DNA of 64,000 nucleotides from DAOMNO01 sp035443885. Lineage in GTDB: Bacteria; Planctomycetota; Phycisphaerae; Phycisphaerales; SM1A02. Below the pieces are notes generated by a model. It ran no database searches. It saw only the letters and a program-made list of their open reading frames with translations, and was not told where the DNA came from. Both the position numbers and the translations under genes were made by a program. The stretch's first letter is position 1. Each line of letters starts with the position of its first letter. This document shows, one piece after another, positions 1 to 6,007 of the stretch. The stretch covers positions 1 through 64,000 of the forward strand of contig DAOMNO010000017.1 of NCBI GenBank assembly GCA_035443885.1, given 5' to 3'.

Positions 1-20
1 TGCCAACGATCGTGAGACAG

Positions 21-61
<41 letters not shown>

Positions 62-105
62 ATTGCAGTGTTTGGCGCACATCATGCACATTATTCACAT
101 CATGG

Positions 106-1899
106 GTGTGGCGAACTGGTCGCGGCGCACTGTGCTGCGTCTGGTCGCTCGCACTGATGGCGGCATGGGTGATGACCGCTTCCACACCAGTCAGTGCCGA
201 CCCGCCGCGATACCGAATCATCAATCTGGGGTCGCTTGATTGTCTTGACGGTTCTGAGGAATGTGCTGCACAAGACACGTTCTCAAAAGCGTTGGGAATC
301 AACAATCTTGGCGAAGTCGTCGGCTACTCTTACACGCAGCCGGTGCAACCCGGTGCGAAACACCGCGCCTTCATCTGGCTCTACAACGAAAACCAGAACT
401 ATCCGAACTTCAATGGAGTGCCACCGGCGCTCCTGCCGCCTCAGATCATGCATGAACTTCCGGGAGCCTTCAATCAGATGGCGGCGCGCGACATCAACAT
501 CGACGGCGTGATCGTGGGCAGCACCTTTGTGGGGAACGATGAAAAAGATGGCACGTCTTTGTCCGTGTCCTTGCTTTCTCCAAATCCGGGATACGTATGG
601 AATCTCACCACCAGCCCGTTTTATCACCATACGATCGAGCCATTCTGGTCGCCAGGGTTTGCGTCTGCCTACGGTGTCAATGATGAAAATCCGCCGGTGA
701 TCGTCGGCGTCTCATCCTTCTTCCCGACGCAACAGATGCCCTACACGGCCGTCGGTTTCCGGATCGTCTATGACGATGGTGAACACTCGACGATGGGTGA
801 GTTGTATCCGCCCTTCTTGGTCGAATCACATGCAACGGCCTACGGTGTCGCGCCGCCCGGCTCGTTTGCCGGGCACGCGGTAGGGCATTGCACGAGGCCG
901 ATCTTCTGCGCTCCGGGGGGATGCAACGCGCCGCAGGAGTGCCAGCGGGCGCCTTACTGGGACTGGACGCAGCCCGTTGAATTTCCGAGCATCCTCAAGG
1001 CAGTCCACTACGATCCGCCGGAAGGCATCTACTCCGAGACTATTGTGCGTGGCATGAACACGGTTGGCAACATCGTCGGCAGTTCATACACGACGTTTGG
1101 CGGGACGGCCTGTATCGAAAAGGTCGCGTTCTGGCTGGACCCAACCGCAAATCCGGTACCGATGTACCAAAAGTTTTCCCGCGGCTTCGCCATCGCCGCG
1201 CCGATGGCAGATGGCACCCTGCGTGTGGTAGGAGCTGATCTGGAGAAAGATCACGCAATGCTGTGGACAAAGCCCACGGGTGAGAGTTGGCAGGCGATCG
1301 ACCTGAACGACATCAATAATCCCAACCAAAACCACGCGGGTGATGTTGAGCATATTGGCGATGAACAATGGGTCCAACTCTGGCGCGCCTATGACATCAA
1401 CGATTATGGCTGGATCGTTGGCTACGGCGAGGTTCAGGAAGAACAACCCCCGGCATTTCCAGTCTGGCGAGCCTTTCTCATGTTTCCAATTGATGAAACC
1501 ACATGTCCCGCAGACCTCACGGGAACGGGTGGGATGCCTGATGGAGTGGTCGACGTTCTTGATTTGCTGGCGCTGCTCGGCGCGTGGGGGCCGTGCCCCG
1601 GCGGTGGAGCACCGTGTGCTGCGGATCTGAACAATTCAGGCGCAGTGGATGTGCAGGATTTGCTGATCTTGCTCGCCGCTTGGGGACCGTGTCCGAATCA
1701 AATGCCGCAGGAGGTGCTGACGCTCAACGAAGTGCTTGACAGTGCTGGTCTGACTCAGCAGCAGTTCAACGACTATCTCAGCGTGATGATGGGGACGAAC
1801 GAAAAGGAGAAAGTTCGCTGGAACTGTTGGTTCAATAATCGCATCATGCAGTGTGCCATCTGTCCTGCATGTCCCGGAACGGATCCGTTCGCGAACTGA
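106..1899 (+). CDS. Secreted HAF-repeat protein with C-terminal dockerin-like blocks
   Basis: 597 aa. The N-terminus (residues 1-31) is a signal peptide with a long hydrophobic core ending in VSA-DPP. The body carries at least five HAF-type repeats of the form A-x-I/V-N-x-x-G-x-x-V-G (for example GINNLGEVVGYS, AYDINDYGWIVGY), which usually build an extracellular propeller-like fold. Two dockerin-like calcium-loop blocks follow, starting near residues 467 and 504, each ending in AWGPC. The last ~65 residues form a Cys/Trp-rich module (NCWFNN, then CAICPACPG). The GTG at 106 is the first usable start after the upstream in-frame TGA at 13-15; no clear Shine-Dalgarno precedes it, and the next in-frame ATG (157) would cut into the signal peptide. 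Export is well supported; ligand and role are unknown. Confidence 0.85.
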   Translation: MWRTGRGALCCVWSLALMAAWVMTASTPVSADPPRYRIINLGSLDCLDGSEECAAQDTFSKALGINNLGEVVGYSYTQPVQPGAKHRAFIWLYNENQNYPNFNGVPPALLPPQIMHELPGAFNQMAARDINIDGVIVGSTFVGNDEKDGTSLSVSLLSPNPGYVWNLTTSPFYHHTIEPFWSPGFASAYGVNDENPPVIVGVSSFFPTQQMPYTAVGFRIVYDDGEHSTMGELYPPFLVESHATAYGVAPPGSFAGHAVGHCTRPIFCAPGGCNAPQECQRAPYWDWTQPVEFPSILKAVHYDPPEGIYSETIVRGMNTVGNIVGSSYTTFGGTACIEKVAFWLDPTANPVPMYQKFSRGFAIAAPMADGTLRVVGADLEKDHAMLWTKPTGESWQAIDLNDINNPNQNHAGDVEHIGDEQWVQLWRAYDINDYGWIVGYGEVQEEQPPAFPVWRAFLMFPIDETTCPADLTGTGGMPDGVVDVLDLLALLGAWGPCPGGGAPCAADLNNSGAVDVQDLLILLAAWGPCPNQMPQEVLTLNEVLDSAGLTQQQFNDYLSVMMGTNEKEKVRWNCWFNNRIMQCAICPACPGTDPFAN

Positions 1900-1911
1900 C
1901 CGAATCATTGC

Positions 1912-1937
1912 GTGGCTGCGCCGAAAGGCGCAGCCAC
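1912..1937 (+). terminator. Perfect 11-bp hairpin with GAAA tetraloop
   Basis: GTGGCTGCGCC (1912-1922) pairs perfectly with 1927-1937 around a GAAA loop, 12 nt after the stop of the HAF-repeat gene and 24 nt before the next start. There is no T-tract, so it may be an intercistronic stabilising or processing hairpin rather than a terminator. A near-copy sits at the equivalent place at 2846-2873. Confidence 0.5.
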
Positions 1938-1960
1938 CGCTTCAACAAAGGAACGCTCAT

Positions 1961-2527
1961 ATGCGATGCACTTCGTTCATTAGTATCGTGATGGTTGCAC
2001 CGTCCGTTGCACATGGTAGTATCATCGAATTCACGAATAAGGCCGCATGGCAATCCGTCGTCCCTTCGCACACCACAGTTGATTTCACGGGTTATCCGGA
2101 TGAAACGCAACTGTCGATCCAATACACCGAGACACATGGAGTGACCTTCGCTGGATTGAGTTTTATATATCACACCACCAGCTTTCCAAACGATGGTGAA
2201 GGCGTTGTCGGCATGCCCGGCTCGCGCTTTTTCTTTGAAACGCCTCGCCAGGCCGTCGCGGTTGACTATGTTAGTAACATACGCTTCGAGTTGCATTACA
2301 AAGGCGCACTCATCTATACAAGCGGGAATTTCATGACCAGTCATGGCTCTACGTTTGCCGGTCTCATTTCAGACGTGCCATTCGATGAGGTGTACTTATA
2401 TAGACCGATCACTCCCGGTCTCGTCTTCTACGATGACCTCCACTTCGGCCCGCCGATCCCCGCGCCCGGCGCTCTGGGCGTGTTCGCGCTTGCAGCGTTC
2501 GGCTGCCGCCGGCGGAGACGTTCCTGA
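1961..2527 (+). CDS. PEP-CTERM-like secreted protein
   Basis: 188 aa. The ATG at 1961 is chosen because AAAGGAA lies 8-14 nt upstream and a short signal peptide begins there (MRCTSFISIVMVAPSVAHG). The body starts IIEFTNKAAWQSVV and looks like a single beta-rich extracellular domain. The C-terminus has the planctomycete version of an exosortase-type sorting tail: PAPGALGVFALAAF followed by CRRRRRS. It is paralogous along its length to the split gene at 2903-4303. By analogy with PEP-CTERM proteins the tail should be cut by an exosortase-like enzyme, none of which is in this window. The stop overlaps the next start (TGATG). Function of the domain is unknown. Confidence 0.75.
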   Translation: MRCTSFISIVMVAPSVAHGSIIEFTNKAAWQSVVPSHTTVDFTGYPDETQLSIQYTETHGVTFAGLSFIYHTTSFPNDGEGVVGMPGSRFFFETPRQAVAVDYVSNIRFELHYKGALIYTSGNFMTSHGSTFAGLISDVPFDEVYLYRPITPGLVFYDDLHFGPPIPAPGALGVFALAAFGCRRRRRS

Positions 2528-2838
2528 TGACCCCTGAGCCTGCTTCGTACGGCCACGCGGACCTCAACGGCGACTTCCGGGTGGATGTGCAGGACCTCCT
2601 AATCCTCCTCGGCACCTGGGGTCTATGCCCGAATTACCCCCAGCAGGTGGTCATGACGCTTGCGCAATCGCTCGCTGCTGCGGGGTTGACCCAGCAGAAC
2701 TGGAATGACTTCCAGTCCGTCATGATGGGCGAAGCATCGGCCAAGACAAAGGCGAATTGGAAGTGCTGGATGACCAATCGCTTGATGCAATGCGTGAACT
2801 GCCCCACCTGCCCTGGCCCCGATCCCTTTGAACAATAA
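2527..2838 (+). CDS. Detached dockerin-like ORF with CW/CxxCPxCPG tail
   Basis: 103 aa, starting at the ATG in TGATG that overlaps the stop of the preceding gene by one base. It has no signal peptide. It holds one dockerin-like block (ADLNGDFRVDVQDLLILLG) and then a ~65-residue module matching the C-terminus of the HAF-repeat protein: GLTQQ-N-N-DFQSVMMG, NWKCW, NRLMQC, CPTCPGPDPF. Either it is translated by coupling to the gene upstream, or it is the leftover 3' end of a larger secreted-protein gene after a deletion. Without export it could not act as a normal dockerin. The reading frame is intact and conserved at protein level, so it is probably not random. Confidence 0.55.
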   Translation: MTPEPASYGHADLNGDFRVDVQDLLILLGTWGLCPNYPQQVVMTLAQSLAAAGLTQQNWNDFQSVMMGEASAKTKANWKCWMTNRLMQCVNCPTCPGPDPFEQ

Positions 2839-2845
2839 ACCCATT

Positions 2846-2873
2846 GAGGATTGTGCCGAAAGGCGCAACCCTC
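2846..2873 (+). terminator. Hairpin with GAAA tetraloop, second copy
   Basis: A 12-bp stem (2846-2857 with 2862-2873; one A-C mismatch and one G-T pair) closes on GAAA, 7 nt after the detached dockerin-like ORF and ~30 nt before the next start. Loop, GCC/GGC closing pairs and position match the hairpin at 1912-1937, so the intergenic DNA was duplicated with the genes. There is no T-tract. Confidence 0.45.
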
Positions 2874-3094
2874 ATTTGCGCGATCTCAGAAAGGCCTCAA
2901 TTATGCGATACGCTTCACCAAGCTCTATCTTCGTTCTTCTTATGTTCTGCTCCGCCTCGAATGCCGGCGTTGTGGAATTCACAGACAAATCGGCATGGCA
3001 AGCCGCAGCCGGAGCGTATCACATGATTGACTTTACCAGCTTCGCGCACGGCACATTGATTACGAATCAATATACAGAACAGTACGGCGTTACC

Positions 3095-3097
3095 TTT
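3095..3097. repeat. Left target-site duplication TTT
   Basis: The TTT directly before the left inverted repeat is repeated directly after the right one (3971-3973). Three bases is within the range used by IS5-family subgroups. The colinearity of the restored gene with its paralog shows that one TTT belongs to the original Phe codon. Confidence 0.85.
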
Positions 3098-3114
3098 GAG
3101 CCCCTAACACAATG
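3098..3114 (+). repeat. Left terminal inverted repeat of the IS element
   Basis: GAGCCCCTAACACAATG, identical to the reverse complement of 3954-3970. The transposase stop codon (3104-3106) lies inside it. Confidence 0.93.
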
Positions 3115-3912
3115 ACGCGGCGAGCGTTCTGAAGCAGATGATGATGCAACCGATGGAGAGGAATGCCTGATGAATGTCGGCACGACGTTCATATCGAACA
3201 CGCAGCCTTCTGAATTGGTGCAGCCAGGCGAGCGTTCGCTCGACCACCCAGCGCAACTCACCCAGACCGCGATCATCATCCGTGCCACGTCGCGGCAGCA
3301 GCGGCTCGATGCCCTTCACATGAAGCATCACTTCTCTGAAGTTCGAGTGATACGCCTTGTCGGCGACAACCGAATCGGGACGCCGTCTGGGCGCGCCGAC
3401 CTTACCGCGCACCGGGGGAATCGCGTCGATCAGTGCAAGCAGCTGCGTGCCGTCGTTGACGTTCGCCGCCGTGACCGTTGCGACCAGCGGGATGCCGCAC
3501 GCCTCCGTAACGACATGGTGCTTCGAGCCCGGTTTTCTGCGGTCCGTTGGGTTCGGGCCGGTGTGTTCGCCCCCCCGACCGCGCGCAGCGATGCGGAGTC
3601 CACCACAGCGCGCGACCAGTCGATCAGATCGGCTGCGTTCAGATGCGCCAGCAGCGTCTCGTGGAGTTCCTGCCAGACGCCAGCAGCCTGCCAGTCGCGC
3701 AGGCGGCGCCAGCAGGTCATGCCGCAGCCGCAGCCCATTTCCTGCGGGAGCATTTCCCACTGGATGCCAGTCGTGAGGACGAAGAGGATGCCGGTCAAAC
3801 AGGCGCGGTCCGGCGTGGGCTTTCGGCCGGGATTGCGCGTTCGGCGCGGCTTGACGGGGAGAATGGGTTCGATCAATGCCCATAAACGATCATCAACGAG
3901 TTGCTTGGCCAT
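3104..3912 (-). CDS. IS5-family transposase, two frames joined by a -1 frameshift
   Basis: The start at 3912 (MAKQLVDDRLWALIEPILP) is fixed by GGAGG seven bases upstream. Frame 1 supplies the N-terminal DUF4096-like region (PGRKPTPDRACLTGILFVL, GIQWEMLP) and the first catalytic Asp in VVDSASLRA. Frame 2 supplies GGEHTGPNPTDRRKPGSKHH, the second Asp in VVADKAYHS and the Glu in WVVERTLAWLHQFRRLRVRYE. Slipping back one base on the G7 run (3570-3576, plus-strand Cs) gives a 269-aa DDE transposase of normal IS427-group size. Without the slip, frame 1 ends at 3430 as a shorter protein that could act as an inhibitor. The stop is in the left inverted repeat. Confidence 0.9.
3570..3576 (-). other. G7 slippery site for -1 frameshift in the transposase
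   Basis: Seven consecutive Gs on the coding strand. Frame 1 reads GTC GGG GGG GCG; moving back one base after the second GGG gives GGC GAA, entering frame 2 exactly at the conserved GGE-x-TGPNPTDR segment. Polypurine runs are the usual frameshift signals in IS5/IS427 elements. A sequencing error in the homopolymer is the alternative. Confidence 0.7.
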
Positions 3913-3953
3913 ACGTGCCTCCTTGCACGAATGGACAACTGCAATCAGCATGC

Positions 3954-3970
3954 CATTGTGTTAGGGGCTC
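3954..3970 (-). repeat. Right terminal inverted repeat of the IS element
   Basis: Perfect inverted copy of 3098-3114; it lies ~40 bp upstream of the transposase start, so it borders or overlaps the transposase promoter. Confidence 0.93.
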
Positions 3971-3973
3971 TTT
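3971..3973. repeat. Right target-site duplication TTT
   Basis: Second copy of the 3-bp duplication. Deleting the element plus this copy rejoins ACC-TTT-GCT-GGC in frame. Confidence 0.85.
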
Positions 3974-4429
3974 GCTGGCCTCAACACGATTTTCCACAGC
4001 AGCGCGTTCGTAAACGATGGCCACGGGTTGCGCGGACAACCGATTTCTCGGTTTCAATTTGATTCGCCGAAGTCTTCCGTGGCAGTTGAGTTTGCAGGCC
4101 AAATTGTATTTAATCTGTACTATCAGGGGGTACTAATGTACATAATTACTGATTTCTGGGATCCAAGCCAAGGTGGACTAGGATTCGCGGGCATTGTCTC
4201 GTCATTGGAATTTGACGAAGTTATTCTATACAGATCGCCTCCAATTGATGGGCTGGTGTTTTACGACGATCTCTACTTCGGCCATCGGCGGAGGCGATGC
4301 TGATCCACGAACTGCACAGCGCATGGCGCAGCAGATCGCTCCCGGCGTGTACAGTGAGCACTGCCCAACAACGCACTTTGTTGAGCATCAAATCACAGTA
4401 CGCGAATCGATGCTGGGCCGGACCCGCCC

Positions 4430-5860
4430 TTACCGCTCGGCGTCGTCCGGCGGGGTCGGATGCTCACTCCGCTTACCGAGGCGAGGCGGTTCATACACCA
4501 CGGGGTACTGCGGCCTCGGCTGCATCATCGACCGAATCCAGTTCTCTGCCTCTCGCTTCAAACGGTGGTCCTCAGGGCGGATGAATGCAGGCCGCCAGCC
4601 CGGCACATCCGGGTGAGGCAGCCGCGCGTGTTCGCGAGGCAGGCCATACTGAATAATCAGACTCATCTCCGGCTGCTCGTAGTTGATGAGCGGCCAGTTG
4701 GGATCGACTTCCAGCCGCTCCAGAATCAGCAGGTTGGTGTAGCGCACGCGCTCATCACGGAAGTTGCGGCGGTGCAGAAAGAGGCCGCCCGCGTTCGGCC
4801 CGCCGTGGCAGCCGCTCATCGCACAGTTGTTCATCAGCCACGTGTTATGCACGCGCTGGCGGAACTGGTTGAGTGACGGCGGCTCAGTGAGCACTTGAAT
4901 CTCACCGTACAGCTCACGTGCCCGCAGCTCGAACATCAGCCGCACGATATCAAGCGGATCGGCACGGAGCATGGCGTTGCGCTCCGTCTGTGATGCGGGG
5001 ATGAGCGGATTCGCGCTGTAGTTGGCGATCAGCTTGCGGATGGTGTCCATGCTCACCAGCACACGCGGGGGATGATCGAAATCAATCTCGTAGACACGAA
5101 TCAGGTTCACATCTTCGCGGGTGAGAATCTCCGAGGGCGGCTCCCAGTCCGACTCTTTCTCCACTGTTTCATCCTTCGGCCTTGCTTCCCGGCCTGCGGC
5201 CTGCTCCTGCAGTTGCAATTGTGCTTCCACCAGCGTGAGCAATCGCCTGGCTTCAGGAATCTCCGCGCTTTCCAGAAGCTCAAGCAGATTCTCGCGCGCG
5301 AGGTCATATCGGCGATTCTCCACGAGCCAGCGGCAGAGTACGAGATGACGCTCAAACATGCCTGGCGCGAGCGAGGCCCGAAACTCTGCGTACCGCTGCT
5401 CAAACGACGGCTCCAGCATCACGCGATCGACGATCTCCCGCCGAAGCGCCGAGCGGATGCCTTCGGACTCAATCACGACCTGCTCGAAACTGTCTTCGAG
5501 GATGATGCCCGTGCGTCGCTGGCCGTTGGTGAGCAGGACGATGCCCCGCGGCCCGCCGCCCGGCTCGTCGGGCGAGATATCGAGCAAACGGACGATTTGC
5601 AGAATCCGCACCTTGGGGAAGCTCTCAACGTCGCCGCGCGGTGTGCGCACCACGATGACATCGTCATCCTCAAGCTCCACGAAGCCCGCGACATCTCGGT
5701 TGCGATTCACACGAAGCACCACGCGCTGTGGCGGCTCAGGCTTCACTGCATTCTGCTGCGGCTCGTCGTCTGCAACCGTGGGCGCACTGAACATCACGGC
5801 TGCGGCCGCCAGCAAGCCGACCAGCAGGATGAACCGCACACGATGCATGGGAACGATCAT
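4430..5860 (-). CDS. Secreted protein with CX4CH motif, unknown function
   Basis: 476 aa from the ATG at 5860 (GTG at 5875 and ATG at 5848 are alternatives; no start has a well-placed Shine-Dalgarno). A signal peptide is followed by mature sequence from about ADDEPQQ. The first ~150 residues look like small beta domains (VVLRVNRNRDVAGFVELED, VLLTNGQRRTGIIL). A helical middle with an acidic, Gln/Glu-rich linker comes next, and the C-terminal ~200 residues carry NCAMSGCHGG-x3-GGLFLHRR. CX4CH-GG could bind heme c or a metal, as in many planctomycete secreted cytochrome-like domains; the spacing differs from classical CXXCH. It lies alone between the IS region and the glutamate dehydrogenase. Function not assigned. 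Confidence 0.75.
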   Translation of the reverse strand: MIVPMHRVRFILLVGLLAAAAVMFSAPTVADDEPQQNAVKPEPPQRVVLRVNRNRDVAGFVELEDDDVIVVRTPRGDVESFPKVRILQIVRLLDISPDEPGGGPRGIVLLTNGQRRTGIILEDSFEQVVIESEGIRSALRREIVDRVMLEPSFEQRYAEFRASLAPGMFERHLVLCRWLVENRRYDLARENLLELLESAEIPEARRLLTLVEAQLQLQEQAAGREARPKDETVEKESDWEPPSEILTREDVNLIRVYEIDFDHPPRVLVSMDTIRKLIANYSANPLIPASQTERNAMLRADPLDIVRLMFELRARELYGEIQVLTEPPSLNQFRQRVHNTWLMNNCAMSGCHGGPNAGGLFLHRRNFRDERVRYTNLLILERLEVDPNWPLINYEQPEMSLIIQYGLPREHARLPHPDVPGWRPAFIRPEDHRLKREAENWIRSMMQPRPQYPVVYEPPRLGKRSEHPTPPDDAER

Positions 5861-6007
5861 TCTCCGGGAAATCACACGGGCACGTCAACGCGCTGCTCGC
5901 CATTTTGCTGAGCCAACGCCGCTACTGGATGCGTCACGGCGTTTGCATGTTCGCAATCGAGCCGAAAAGAGTTGCGAAACGCTTGCCATGTTCGGCCTCT
6001 GGGCGGA

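Larger units (their letters stand above)
3098..3970 (-). mobile_element. IS5-family (IS427-type) insertion sequence, apparently intact
   Basis: 873 bp with 17-bp perfect terminal inverted repeats beginning GAGCCCCTAACAC, flanked by TTT duplications. It encodes on the minus strand one transposase split over two frames, joined at a run of seven Gs. Size, end sequence, two-frame organisation and DDE motifs fit the IS427 group of the IS5 family. Ends, start site and catalytic residues all look intact, so it could be active. It interrupts the secreted-protein gene at 2903-4303. Confidence 0.92.
2903..4303 (+). pseudogene. PEP-CTERM-like secreted protein gene split by an IS element
   Basis: The 5' part (2903-3097, AAAGG just upstream) encodes a signal peptide and VVEFTDKSAWQAA...YGVTF; the 3' part resumes at 3974 with AGLNTIFHSSAF. 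Removing 3098-3970 and one TTT copy restores a continuous 174-codon frame colinear with the 188-aa paralog at 1961-2527, so the gene was open before insertion. The restored product ends in FGHRRRRC: the PAPGAL-plus-hydrophobic part of the sorting tail is missing by an internal deletion while the Arg cluster remains. The 3' part is distinctly AT-rich compared with the rest of the window. As it stands, translation would stop at the TGA at 3113-3115, shortly inside the element. Confidence 0.85.

Noticed and set aside
3170..3964. 264-codon plus-strand open frame in the IS element
   Set aside because: Shadow of the transposase; the minus strand carries the Shine-Dalgarno, DDE motifs and frameshift site.
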